Shown piece by piece: positions 25,401-35,152 of a stretch of 64,000 nucleotides of DNA. Origin of the DNA: Magnolia sinica (Eukaryota; Streptophyta; Magnoliopsida; Magnoliales; Magnoliaceae). A program made the position numbers and the translations under genes. The stretch covers positions 20,682,001 to 20,746,000 of the forward strand of contig NC_080574.1 in NCBI RefSeq assembly GCF_029962835.1, read 5' to 3'. The first letter of the stretch is position 1. Each line of letters begins with the position of its first letter. The notes beneath the pieces are model-generated. The model was not told the DNA's origin and did not search any database. It saw only the letters and a list, made by a program, of their open reading frames with translations.

Positions 25401-25458
25401 TCTTCTCGGGAGAACAGTTTGAGGTGCTTCCGTTGCTGGTTCTCTCTACGACGGGCAT
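11533..25458 (-). CDS. EHD3-like: PHD-finger protein, EHD3-like (six exons)
   Basis: Join on the minus strand: 25458-25291, 17700-17431, 17290-16937, 13040-12951, 12692-12648, 12519-11533. All junctions are GT/AG and phase 0, giving 637 residues. Seen: a basic TYKRRKHA motif near residues 26-33; a block at 147-294 ([12 protein letters not shown], then [19 protein letters not shown]) that looks bromodomain-like; PHD finger 1 at about 353-400, PHD 2 at about 480-529 and PHD 3 at about 530-574, all with Cys4-His-Cys3 spacing; a basic tail. Known of the family: rice EHD3 is a nuclear PHD protein that promotes flowering by repressing Ghd7. PHD fingers read histone tails. Inferred: a chromatin-associated transcriptional regulator. 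The ATG at 25458 is the first in-frame ATG. Introns 1 (7.6 kb) and 3 (3.9 kb) are swollen by transposons. The order of fingers and the exon 3-4 block favour EHD3 over a generic PHD protein. Confidence 0.85.
12648..12692 (-). CDS. EHD3-like: EHD3-like exon 5 (45-nt microexon)
   Basis: Fifteen residues, [15 protein letters not shown]. The acceptor is CCTCTCAG|GTA and the donor GACAAG|GTGAGT. It is phase 0 at both ends, so skipping it would leave the frame intact. Confidence 0.75.
12951..13040 (-). CDS. EHD3-like: EHD3-like exon 4
   Basis: Thirty residues, from [11 protein letters not shown] to ASYLKR, helical and amphipathic in character. The acceptor is TTTCTGCAG|GTA and the donor AAGCGT|GTAAGT. 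It completes the bromodomain-like block begun in exon 3, across a 3.9-kb intron that holds a LINE and a tandem duplication. Confidence 0.85.
13891..14663 (+). mobile_element. 5'-truncated LINE in EHD3-like intron 3
   Basis: Encodes a fragment of LINE ORF2 ([19 protein letters not shown], then after a frameshift [18 protein letters not shown] and the zf-RVT motif [13 protein letters not shown]). It ends with TTAATAAAGTTGTCACC and a poly-A. Flanked by a perfect 16-bp target duplication, CTTTGGTAAGGATGTT, at 13875-13890 and 14664-14679. It lies opposite to the host gene. Confidence 0.92.
14802..14821. repeat. (GAA)n tract
   Basis: Short AGAAGAAGAAG run in EHD3-like intron 3. Confidence 0.85.
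15406..15946. repeat. Tandem duplication, 304-bp period, two copies
   Basis: The copy starting TGATGCAGGACAAC at 15406 repeats as TGATGTAGGACAAG at 15710. Both carry CATCCCATGGGTTA, CCCCCCTC, CCGCCTCACACGGG and CGAGTGTGCCCC. The second copy is slightly shorter. Confidence 0.8.
16384..16430. repeat. (CA)n microsatellite
   Basis: About 23 CA units in EHD3-like intron 3. Confidence 0.95.
16937..17290 (-). CDS. EHD3-like: EHD3-like exon 3
   Basis: Codes 118 residues, from EPIYQNGD to ASDIQQ. The acceptor is TTATTTGCAG|GAA and the donor CAACAG|GTAATG. It carries the first part of the bromodomain-like block ([29 protein letters not shown]), which continues directly in exon 4. Confidence 0.85.
17312..17400 (-). 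mobile_element. 3' tail of an RTE-type LINE
   Basis: The minus strand ends with the RTE signature (GTAGCCGACCCCAATTAGTT, then a TGATGATGATG simple-repeat tail). It matches the start of the longer copy at 20524. Only the last about 90 bp are present. Confidence 0.7.
17431..17700 (-). CDS. EHD3-like: EHD3-like exon 2
   Basis: Codes 90 residues, from TTKEPHDM to AQPK. The acceptor is TTTTCTGCAG|ACC and the donor CCCAAG|GTATTA. It contains [15 protein letters not shown] followed by [11 protein letters not shown], a conserved block upstream of the PHD region in this family. Open reading continues upstream of the acceptor, but that sequence is hydrophobic and looks intronic. Confidence 0.82.
18372..18536. 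mobile_element. 165-bp hAT-like MITE
   Basis: Ends CAAGGTTTAAA / TTTAAACCTTG. Flanked by identical TACAGGA at 18365-18371 and 18537-18543, a 7-8 bp target duplication typical of hAT. The interior holds palindromic GGGCTGTTTCGGGCC-like segments. Confidence 0.7.
19000..20117 (+). mobile_element. Solo LTR, 1.1 kb, in EHD3-like intron 1
   Basis: Starts TGTGTTGGGGACATC and ends ACACCCCAACA, giving complementary TGTTGGGG/CCCCAACA ends. The flanks are CGCCA and AGCCA, a 5-bp target duplication with one mismatch. An internal AATTATAAAAGCACG at about 19425 is a good LTR TATA box. No second LTR or internal region is seen. Confidence 0.6.
20277..20292. repeat. (TA)n tract
   Basis: Short TATATATA run. 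Confidence 0.85.
20524..21545 (-). mobile_element. RTE-type LINE, 5'-truncated
   Basis: The minus strand encodes degenerate RTE reverse transcriptase, with [12 protein letters not shown], then a [15 protein letters not shown] block. It closes with a stretch ending VADPN, a stop and a GATGATGATG tail at 20524, as in plant RTE elements. Several frame breaks. Inside EHD3-like intron 1. Confidence 0.75.
22202..22556 (-). mobile_element. 3' end of an L1-type LINE
   Basis: Minus strand: [20 protein letters not shown] and [10 protein letters not shown], the C-terminal end of LINE ORF2, then an AAAATTCTTGTTCC-type 3' end and poly-A. 5'-truncated. Same orientation as EHD3-like. Confidence 0.75.
22557..25290 (-). 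other. EHD3-like intron 1, distal part
   Basis: No coding exon is seen. AT-rich with short pyrimidine tracts and no clear transposon. Confidence 0.45.
25291..25458 (-). CDS. EHD3-like: EHD3-like exon 1 (start codon)
   Basis: Codes residues 1-56, beginning MPVVERTS and containing TYKRRKHA. The donor reads AAAAG|GTGTGT. A GTG two codons upstream is not needed as a start, and no in-frame ATG lies further upstream in the GA-rich leader. It ends in phase 0 and joins exon 2 in frame. An extra small exon in the 7.6-kb intron cannot be excluded without transcripts. Confidence 0.75.
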
Positions 25459-25696
25459 TCTCACGGTGCACGGAGCCCTAAATCTCGAGCTTTCTCGGAA
25501 AATTAGGGTTTCGGAAAGGGCGAAATGGGAAGAAGCATTCCAGCAGTTCGAGATCGGAGAGAGGTGATTTGATGGATAGGTAGAGAGAAAGAGAGGGAAT
25601 ATGGAAACCCTAATCTATGGGAAGCTTTATATCTGCTCTGCTCTGCTCTGCTCTGTGTATGGCATTTTTGGAGAAGATTTGAATTTTGAGGAGAGA

Positions 25697-25729
<33 letters not shown>

Positions 25730-25760
25730 TTTCGGATTTGGGTTTTTTCAACGAAAAGCA
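25459..25760 (-). promoter_or_regulatory. EHD3-like 5' leader and core promoter, GA-rich
   Basis: Directly upstream of the start codon the coding strand has a (CAGAG)n-like run, a GATATAAAGC box at about 25625-25633 that could act as a TATA element, and CT/GA microsatellites at about 25692-25730. Such GA/CT tracts are common in plant leaders and are bound by BPC-type GAGA factors; binding here is inference. Confidence 0.4.
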
Positions 25761-26334
25761 GAAAAATAACCGGATAAAATTCTTCGAGTGGGGACAGACG
25801 GACTGAAACTGGCTGCTTGCCGTTGCAGTGGATGGTAGCCGGTTGCGGCTGTTGGGAAACCGCCAGCTGTCTCCTTCTCTCTCTCTCTTTTCTTGCTCTC
25901 TGACTCTCCTCGTTGATCTTGATGAATCTGCGAGATAAAGGGTCGAGATTCAACATGGAAGTGGCACACGCGTCAGATATCCTGAGCGACGGCATATGTA
26001 TAAGAGATCCGGGTCATTCGTCAGGTGGGGTGCGTTGTGACATATCATTTACCAAAAAAGGGTCATTTTACCATACTCGTCAAGTGAGCCACATATGCAA
26101 GTTTAATTTGGACCGTTGCGCCTGCAGGATCAGCGGACGATGTTTATTTTTGGGTCCTGCCATGTTCAGCGTACCCTGAAGAATTGCTGTGATCTCTAAC
26201 ACGTGTTCAGGTGGACCGGATCTCTGTCACGTGTTCCGTCCCCTTACGTGTGCGGCCGTATTGCATGTAAAAAACGTACCCCATTAGTAAATAACTCTGC
26301 TCATTCAGGTTCTTTGTGGGCTGACTTCCATCCG

Positions 26335-26705
26335 TTCTTTTCCGTGGGGCGACCTGGATTTATGCATTTTATATCCACGCCCTCCATCGGTTTCTTCAGC
26401 TCATTTTAAGGCTTGGGCCAAAAATGAAACATATACAAATTTCAGGTGAACCACATAACGGGAAAAAGTGGCGATTGACCATTAAAACTAAGTTTTTGAT
26501 GAAATTGATATCTGTGCTATGACATTATGCTTGGATGGCAAATAAATATTACGGTAGTCCTTAGAATTTTTTAATAATATCATTGAATGATCACAGCTTC
26601 TATATTGTTGACGCTTGATTTTTGAGCCCATGTCCAGAAATAATTTAGAAAAATAAATGAACAGTATAAATATAAATAAAGCACATACATGAAGGTGAGC
26701 TAATG
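26335..26705. mobile_element. Foldback MITE copy, decayed
   Basis: ATATCCACGCCCTCCATCG and CAGCTCATTTTAAGG at the left; ATAAATATTACGGTAGTCC and AAAGCACATACATGAAGG at the right. Confidence 0.5.
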
Positions 26706-26869
26706 GAAAAGAACTGACCAACTTCATGATTGACTGAATCCACGGCTCCTCCTTGGAGCCATATGTTATACATGTGAAATTCACTCCCTCAATGTCCACC
26801 GGTGGCCCTCTTCAATTATTGGGATAGACCAAAAATCATTCAGATCCACAAGAAAGGGGCTCTTTGTTC

Positions 26870-27833
26870 TTCTTTTTTTTCTTTTTTCTTTTTTAGATGA
26901 TAAATATGTTAAAAAGGGAGAAGAAACTACAAAAAGAAGCCTACAGAGAAGGCAGACAGCAATTACACGCCTAAAAAGAAAAAAATCACAAGCGTTGACG
27001 CCATCAGTGTTGAAAGCCACTCGATCAGAAAACGCTTAGCCTTAGACGAAACCTCCTCCGCAAGATTAGAGGAATTCCTGAAAACTTTGTTATTCCTCCC
27101 TCCCCAAACCGACCACTAGACTGCCAGAATAGCCATCCTCTAAATTACAGTTTTCGCCTTCCCAAAATGAACCTCATGTCACGCTTGAAGGAGCAGATTA
27201 ACCTCACTTGGGACGCACCAAACTATGTTAAACCAAAGCAGGAAATCAGCCCATATGGATTGGATGAACGGGCAATGTGGGAGCAAATGATCGACAGTCT
27301 CTTCTGCCCGCATACAACATAAGCAAATCCTGAGAAGAACCATCCCTTTCCTTTTCAAGTTATACACTGTTAAAATTCTCTTCTTGCCAACCAACCAATC
27401 GAAAGCAAGGATTTTTGGGGGAGCATAATGTTTCCAAATAAAAGAGAATTGAGCTAGGGGATTGGACTACTACCGGTGCAATTGAATGTGTAGAGATCGA
27501 ACTGAGAATGAAGAAGATTTTTCTAGTCTTCAGACAATGCAGTCTTCTGACGTAGGAGAAGGAAAGGCCTCATAGATGCATTCCAGAAGGTCCAAAAATT
27601 CTAAGATCTCCCAGTCTTGGAGACCCCTTCTGCACGTCACATTCCAGACAATTTTACCACCAGCTACCTCATAATGATCGGCCACAAAAGAACCTTTAGA
27701 AGAGGCGATAAGATGCATATTCGGAAATCTTATTCTAAGCGGCAAATCCCCGACCCAAATGTCTTCCCAAAAGCGAATTTTTGTTTCGTTGTCAAGAACA
27801 AAACCAACATTGGAAATGGCCTCCTTCATCTTC
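26870..27833 (-). mobile_element. LINE fragment, 3' part, interrupted by a solo LTR
   Basis: Minus strand: ETKIRFWEDIWVGDLPLRIRF, then the zf-RVT domain (GKKRILTVYNLKRKGM, CMRAEETVDHLLPHCPF) with frame breaks. Ends in poly-A (poly-T at 26870-26897). Continues at 30875 after the LTR insertion. Confidence 0.85.
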
Positions 27834-30800
27834 TGTAACGTCTCGAAAAATTCCGTACAAAGGCCCGAGTACCACCTCAGGCAGAAATCACCCAGGACCA
27901 AAACCTTTAGAAATTAGGTTAATATTAATAATTGTTAAACTAGAGTATTTATAAAATTAGCACTAATCACTTTAAATATGATCTGCAAGACTCAAATCGT
28001 GCAGAATCATTGACGCTGCATTACGCTGAAATCTAGAATCCATTCTTAAACCTAGTTACTCTCGGGAGCACACCGAAACTCCGTATCGGACCTGGACCGC
28101 ACGTCGAAAGTCCGATAACCGCAAAACTATACAGTTATGACCGCATTACTGGACTTGACAACCCCATCAGAAATCAAGTCCTAATTGTGTATATAAATGC
28201 ACAACTTGAGTCCGGAGCAAAGTGTGTGAGAAATGTGAATATTTTAGAAATGAAATCCGAATTTAAGTAATCTGAGTTGTGTCGCTTGCAGGCCAAATAT
28301 AAGGATTCAGACCGTCATAATTTGACCCAAATAAATCCTCGGATCAGGAGAAATGTCCCGCACATGTCGGTGTACTTGTGGTCCTGATCGAGTGTCGGTG
28401 ACCGTTAAACTGAAACTGGTCCGCCACGGCTGATCTATAAACCCGATCGGAACGAAAACTCAGCTTGACCTAGATCAATGGTCAGGGAGTTTAAGTCCGA
28501 CCGCACATGAAAAATGGGCCACCGGAAATGCTCTGTTGGGCTGAAACAGACTCCCGTTGGATATAACCTAAGTATACCTTGGCCCTAGGGCCATTTCCAT
28601 CAAACTTGGGCCTATATAAAAACCTTAAACCCTTTCTCTCTCACCTCATACGAATTTAAGAAATCCTAAGGAAGAGAGGAGAGAAAAGAGAAGAGAAAAG
28701 AGAGAAAGTGAGAGTAAAGGTTGGAGATTCTTCCTGGGATTCGATCTCGCTATTCCACGCACTAAACCACCATTCTTGTATCGTTATACAGGTGATTCTG
28801 ATTCCGTTCTTAGGTAAGAAAACCTAACCATAATCTGTTTTAGGATTTCAGATAGTGTAAATTATGAAATAGCTAACTTAATTCATGCTATAGGTTGACA
28901 AAGGTTAACTGTCTAAAACGAATCCGCTACGCGTTTATCGGCGTAAGGTGCGGACTATAAACGTATAGGTTACGGTTTTCAAGGCTTTCAATATCGGATA
29001 ATGGTTTATTACTGATGTGGGTGCAATTTCACATGCCAAATGTGATGTTTGTTTCGCGTTTCTGATATGTATGAACTATATTGAGTTTAGTGTATTCCAT
29101 GTATATGTAGAAAGGATTGTATACGTATAAAATTTGAAAGTGTGTTTGTCATGTGTTTATACTAGTTGTATGTGTAACAACTCCTTAGTTAAGGGATTTG
29201 CCCTAATACGTGCTATCACCAACATACATCATGTATGTTATAATATGTAGTCTAAGTGTCTGTAGAAATGTCTGAATGAACAAGTATGTAGTAAATTGTA
29301 CTTTACATGGGTGTTGAGATAAGATTCTCAACTACCTTGATGATGTGTATGATTTCCTCCATGTAACTGATATTCTTTCTCTGTTTTATTTAGGGACTGC
29401 ATATGTTTGAATATATGTTTAAGTTGAAATCCATCAAATGCTCACATGCTTGTATGATTGGAATTATGCTTTCATTACTGCTCTGATTATCTGTTAAAAT
29501 TGAATGTGTTTGGGACTTCGTTAAAGTCCAAGCAATCAATAACAGGCATTAAATAGGTGGCTGAGGTTGTTTCGCCACATGAGACGTGATTGATGAATCC
29601 GAGCTGTACTTGGGATGTCGGCAGTGGTTAGGCCACACGGAGTGCTTACGCACTTCATGTCGATCAACTCAACGTGCGCTCATACTAGTCGAGCTCGTCA
29701 AGTAATCCGATTGACCCAATGTATGTTCACCATGTATGGACGCTACTGCTTGAATCTAAGGTACCAAACTCACTAGTGAAAACCTCCTTTAACCTTGGTA
29801 CCTCGATCCACTAAGACTCATAAGCCGGACATAGTGGTATGGGACACTGTGGTCGAGCTGTCGGCCTACGCTGGGGTGACGAGCCTCCCTGTAGTGACCA
29901 GTGAACAACCCAAACTCGTGAGCCGAATACGGTGGTATGAGACACTGTATTCAAGCTGTCGGCCTACACTGATAAGGTGACGAGCCCTTTGTAGTGACCT
30001 CGAGCGTACCCTAAGACTACGTAGAGGCGACGAGCCTTTTCATAGCAACAAGAGTACAAACTAAGCCTGCACTGATAAGGTGACGAGCCCTTTACAGCGA
30101 CCTAAAACCGTATCATCGTATGAGAATTACTATGACTGACAACCCTAGAATGGATCATTGTTTGAGAATCGATATAAGGGAGGTATCTTAGCTTCCCAAT
30201 CCTGCTGTATGAAAAAGACTAATAAGAACTCAGTAATCATACTCATGCACTACATTGCATGTGCCGTTTGACGATGTGTAGAGAGCACGAGGAAGTGACT
30301 GACATGCGTGACCGTTAGATGAAGATCGCTGAGGGAGTGCAGGCGAGGGCATGCATCATTTATACATACCATTCCTGCATTAATCAGAGTGCTTAGAGAT
30401 GTTCGATTGTATTGCTTTATCATTACTGCTTGACTGAATTGATAACATATTAACCTTTGCTTTATTGTTCCACTGAGTTGATCACTCATTCCCACATTAC
30501 GGGACGGTGTTTTAAACACCAACCAGACTCTGTCTTAGTTTCAGATGGGAGCCCGACTGATGAGGTAGAGGCGGACTTCGCAGACGATGAGAATGTCTTC
30601 TCATATATGTAGTATTCAGGCGGGTTTATATAAATCATTCTGATCGGCGGGGCTTCATGGTTATACTTGTAGTGGACTATTACATTTTTGACATTTTGTA
30701 TTTGAAATAATACATGTAATTATGGATTATGTTTTGCTGATTTAGCTTAATCTTATTCATGTTTTATGCACTAATACAGACAACATTTAATTATCATTAA

Positions 30801-30874
30801 ATATGTTGCATAAGTGATGCGTTGGAACTCGGGAGTTGGACTTCTACTCAACCTCCGATTTTTAGGACGTTACA
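27834..30874 (+). mobile_element. 3-kb LTR family, copy 2: solo LTR with perfect TSD
   Basis: Starts TGTAACGTC and ends GACGTTACA (complementary ends). Flanked by TCTTC at 27829-27833 and 30875-30879. A GGCCTATATAAAAACC TATA box at about 28609 is followed by a GA-rich leader. It sits inside a LINE whose reading resumes on the other side. No second LTR or internal genes. At 3041 bp it is long for an LTR. Confidence 0.85.
29806..30103. repeat. Degenerate tandem repeat inside LTR copy 2
   Basis: Units containing GGTGACGAGCC(CT)TTGTAGTGACC occur about four times: two full units of about 95 bp (29806, 29899), then two shortened ones. Copies 1 and 3 have about one unit. Confidence 0.65.
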
Positions 30875-31540
30875 TCTTCATAATTCCTTTCCAAATAGGA
30901 GACGCCCTATAGGACAAGGACTCCTTAGACCACTAGCCACCAGGAGATCTCCCGTATTTACACTTAGCGATGGAGTTCCAAAGACTCCTTTCTTCAGCCC
31001 CAAGCCTCCAAATCCACATGCCAAGTAACGCTTTATTCATAGTTTTTAGCTCTTTAACCCCGACTCCCCCATCAGACATATGGAGGCAAACCTCTGACTA
31101 TTTTAGGAGATGAAACTTCTTCTTCTCCTTTTTACCCTACCATAGGAAGTCCTGCTTCAAATGATCGATAATCGTCATCACCGAAGCTGGGCATTTGAGG
31201 AGAGACATAAAGTAGATTGGGAGATTGGAAAGGGTAGCTTTGATTAGCTGAGGCAGCCGCCTAAAGAAAGGTACTGGCACTTCCATCACGCCAGATACGA
31301 CTGAAATCTGAGAATGACTTTCTCTCATAGACTTTTCGAAGGCGTTCCTACACATAAAAGAAGGCCCACAAAAGATAACGGTAGAGATGCAGCCGCACAA
31401 CTGAAGATTTTAGCGAGAGCTTCAACCTCCCCACAAAAGACGATGGCAGAGAGGTAGCCGCATGGCCGAAGAAAGGGGCTCCTGTTACCGGAAACAATGG
31501 CGATAGGAAACCAACCATGGGTTTCCATACGGGGCCACCA
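30875..31540 (-). mobile_element. LINE fragment, 5' part of the interrupted copy
   Basis: Minus strand: LIKATLSNLPIYFMSLLKCP, DHLKQDFLW, then GGVGVKELKTMNKALLGMW, the region after the RT core in L1-type LINEs. It joins 27833 across the LTR. Stops and frameshifts present. Confidence 0.8.
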
Positions 31541-32324
31541 TGGTTTGTAAGTTATGGCTAGCCGTTCATTAGCTGTTACAAACCAAGATTAAGGGAATAT
31601 GCAAAACTCATCTTAATCTGCGAGCCATATTATTGAAACTTGAGGTTTTACATTCTTATGTTAGTGTAGCCCATCTAAGCTCTTCTCATCCTAATAGTTT
31701 CTCTCACCTAATGGACAGTGTGGGTGTGTGTTAAAAAATAATAATAATAATAATAAATATTACCACGTCCCAGTTGTCAACTAACATGTGCATGAGAAAT
31801 CTGAACTATTTAGATGTTACCACCTGACGTGTTGATGTCCTTGTTTGGAATGTCTTGCGCGTCCACACGACGAGAACTAATTAATGAGCGGATTGAATCT
31901 TTAACACATGTGAGCTATGAGTCAATTGTTGTGTCCACATAGTTTCCTTTTCTTTTGATTGAATTACAGTAACTCATTGATGGTACACGCGGCTAGGCAC
32001 ATTAGCCAATCCAGGCTGACAAAGTCATGGGTCAGATTCCAAGTGGAGCATTGACCGGATTGGATGAGCTTACGTCCAAATTTGATGTTAAGATTGGATT
32101 GTTTACCATTTTCTTCAATCGTCCAGTTGATTCACATCAATTAGATGGTTTGGATCATACAATTGGGTTGATCTTTTAAGTCAATGCTCCATACACAAAC
32201 ATTTGTAGGATTGTTGAAGGTGGATTTCAGCTCGAGCGCATATCACTTCTATTGGACTTGGGCTAATGCTAAAGCACGCAAGATGTCCCAAGGGCACGCA
32301 AATCCTGCCACTGCAGACCTCTGT
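31541..32324. other. Intergenic, no gene
   Basis: AT-rich, with an (ATA)n run at 31736-31756. No coding signal. Confidence 0.5.
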
Positions 32325-32820
32325 TTGGGGCCACCATGATGTATTTATTTTATCCATGCAGTCTATCAATTTTTTGAACTCATCGTAGGCTATGAGCCTA
32401 AAACGGAAACATATCCAAATTTCAAGTGGAACAGAGAATATGAAAGAGTGAGGATAATGACATCCATCATTGGAACCTTCTTAGGTCCCATAATGAAGTT
32501 CAATTATCATCCAACTTGTTCATAAGGTCACACCAAACTTGGTGAAAGGAAAACACAAATCGGCTTAATTCAAAAAATTTGTGGCCACTAGAGTTGTTCA
32601 ATAGTGGACGTTATTATCCCCATTGTTTCATGTGGTGTTGTTTATGTCCGCTTTGACTATGCTTTAATTTTCAGCTCAAGACCTAAAAGAGTTAAAATAA
32701 TAATAATAATAATAATAGATGGACAACATGGATAAAACACATGCAGTGAAACAGATAGATAGTATGGATAAAGCACATACATCGCAGTAGTCCCAATAGA
32801 GTTCCCCCACTACGCTCCCT
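32325..32820. mobile_element. Foldback MITE copy with internal (AAT)n
   Basis: GGGGCCACCATGATGTATT at the left and ACATACATCGCAGTAGTCCC at the right, with an (AAT)n expansion at about 32697-32717. Confidence 0.6.
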
Positions 32821-33019
32821 GAAAGTCCAGCAAAATATTATATAAAATTCACAAAAACAATTCACTATGCACGAGATTTTCATAATATCCACCCCAGGCA
32901 CATATTTTGAACCTATGACACAACATACAGGCTGCTTCAAGTCAATAACTTAAAAACCGATTTTGTCATGCTGTAACAGTGGACGCGGTTTGGCTAGTGA
33001 CGCTGCCACCAACCACATG

Positions 33020-33260
33020 GCTAGTGGTCAGTGCTATGTGGACCACACTGTGGTAAAATAGTAATGATTGAATGTCTACCATTAAAAACCTCTTAGGCCC
33101 AACTATAATGGTTATTTGACATCTAACCTATTAATTAGGTTATACGGACTTAAATGAAGGGAAAAAATATATATCAGTTTGATCCAAAACTTTTGTAGCT
33201 CCCAATGAGTTTTTAATGATAGGTATTCAATTAATGTTGTGCGGTCTACTTGAGATTTTG
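33020..33260. mobile_element. Foldback MITE, partial
   Basis: GTGGACCACACTGTGG, ACCATTAAAAACCTC and GAGTTTTTAATGATAGG are parts of the same family. Confidence 0.45.
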
Positions 33261-33289
33261 ATCAATGATTATATAGAAGGTCGTGATAA

Positions 33290-33710
33290 ACGAAGATATA
33301 CCATTGGGTTATATTTTCTTTTAGTCAGCGATGCGACTAATTGGATGTCAAGATTATAGTCAATGGTAGCCTTGTTTGCTATTAAATTATAGTATATGTC
33401 AACTACATAAGTATACAATAAGGATATTTAGTTGAAGAGTTTGCTAAAAAAATTGAAATTTATGCAGATAATGGTAATGACTCATTACGATAGTTTAAGT
33501 GCATCAAACTTGGTTAAGAAATCGATATTTTATACTTAGATATAATATATTGATGTTTGACATTACCTTATTTATAATATAGTAGAAGATGGAAGGATCT
33601 TAGTTAAAAGATTTACACCAATGACAACATAATAAATATGTCAACAAAGCTTACTCAAAAGGAGAAGTTTGTTTTATGTAGGACTTCTGTTGAGTTTATC
33701 GCTATCTAAT
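33290..33710 (+). mobile_element. Relic of Copia-type RNase H / pol end
   Basis: With frame breaks, the plus strand reads GYIFFLVSDATNWMS, then YDSLSASNLVKKS, IDV and NIVEDGRILVKRFTP. This order matches the end of Ty1/Copia pol (RNase H, then the conserved IDVRYH..VEDG.I block). Highly decayed; the boundaries are not visible. Confidence 0.65.
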
Positions 33711-34399
33711 GATTAGAGACATATCGACAATTGTTATTATAAGTGTTTTCGTGCTATTAAAAAAAGTAGCTACATACGAGCATTTCATATTTGAAAATTT
33801 CTTTTTCCCACTTGCTCATTTGTGAAGCCTATTTCATTATAGTTCGAAGCAAATTATCTCTGTAGGCATATATAAGGAAAATAAGAGATAGAGAGAGAGA
33901 GCATTCTTTTGGAGTATTCCTTTGCGAGAGGGTTATTGTAAAGTGAAGGGGTGGGAGAGAGTCATGCTTTGTTATATTGGTTTTTTTTATTTTATCAAAG
34001 AAGAAAGCTCTTGTTACTACCCTATAAATGTAAGTATAGTATTGAAGCAAGTAAATATGTATACTTATTATTACTTACTTTTGCTTTAATTCTTTATATT
34101 TTTTGTTTGCCTTTTTTCAAAATATAAGTTTGCTTTATTTGCATCAATCGTATGTAGGTATTTTTCTGTAATGCCGACAATTTTTTATCTGTAATGCCAA
34201 CAATATTTTAAAAATGCTAGGATTCTTTATATAAAAACTTATGCACCTCATCTTTAATGAAGCCGGTGGAATTATTGGTTTACATGTGAACCCTACCTAT
34301 ACATGCTTAAGTGATAGAGACATCGTGAGCACACGCGCACGCATGCCACCCTCCCTACGCATGTACGTACGAAGGAGGGCCCCATTGTCGATCTGGCTC

Positions 34400-35000
34400 G
34401 ATGACGACGTCTAGGGAGAGCCTCTTAATTAAAAGACGAAGTTTGGTTCAAAAGAGTGGGCCCGATAGTTAAGTCGATTATGAGATCTCATGATCGTGGC
34501 CCACTAGTCGAATTGATTTCATACTTTAGGTCTTGCTTATTGATATTATTTAGAACATCATAAACGCTTTCGATTTTTTTGTTTAGTTTTTATTTTAGTT
34601 TACTTCATCGCTAAGTAATAGGTTACGCACATAGCGCGAGTTTTGGGGCATAGGATTTTCCTATAAATAGGCACTCCTTGTAGCTTTTTTTCTTTAATTA
34701 ATTGAAGATTGATAAAATTTATGTATTTTCCTACTCTCTGAGTTGTAAAGCCTAATTGGATGCGAAACTCTCCCTTCGTCGAAGGGTTAACTACCGTAGT
34801 ACGAAGCCACATCTATCCCGATTCGCCCCCATCCATTGTCATCTCTACTACCTATCTTTTACCATCCATTCTTCTCATCTCACCCCATCATCTACACTTC
34901 GAATTAATCATCTATTACAGCAATTCTCCTCCCCACAATAGAATTTCAGAATTTGGCCTTACAGGAGGGTTGAAACTTCAGCGGAGCAGTACGCACAAAC
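34400..35000 (+). mobile_element. LTR-like fragment with TATA box
   Basis: TTTCCTATAAATAGGCACTCC at about 34658 followed by a leader-like, pyrimidine-rich stretch resembles the promoter of a Copia LTR. Ends are undefined. Confidence 0.35.
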
Positions 35001-35089
35001 CATACATCAGATCGAACTAAGATTTGGGGGTTTGGAATCCATCCCTTCTCGACCAGGGCCAAGGTAGCCTTTTTCTGAATAGTGGGCCC

Positions 35090-35152
35090 CACACACGTGC
35101 TGCCGGGATCACACGCACGTGCACGTGGGCCATTGTTGTTGTCCACGTGTGC
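35090..35152. promoter_or_regulatory. Cluster of four CACGTG (G-box) cores
   Basis: CACACGTGC, GCACGTGCACGTGGG (two overlapping cores) and CCACGTGTG lie within 63 bp. CACGTG is the core bound by plant bHLH and bZIP factors. A pyrimidine-rich, leader-like stretch follows, but no gene can be supported. Confidence 0.55.
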
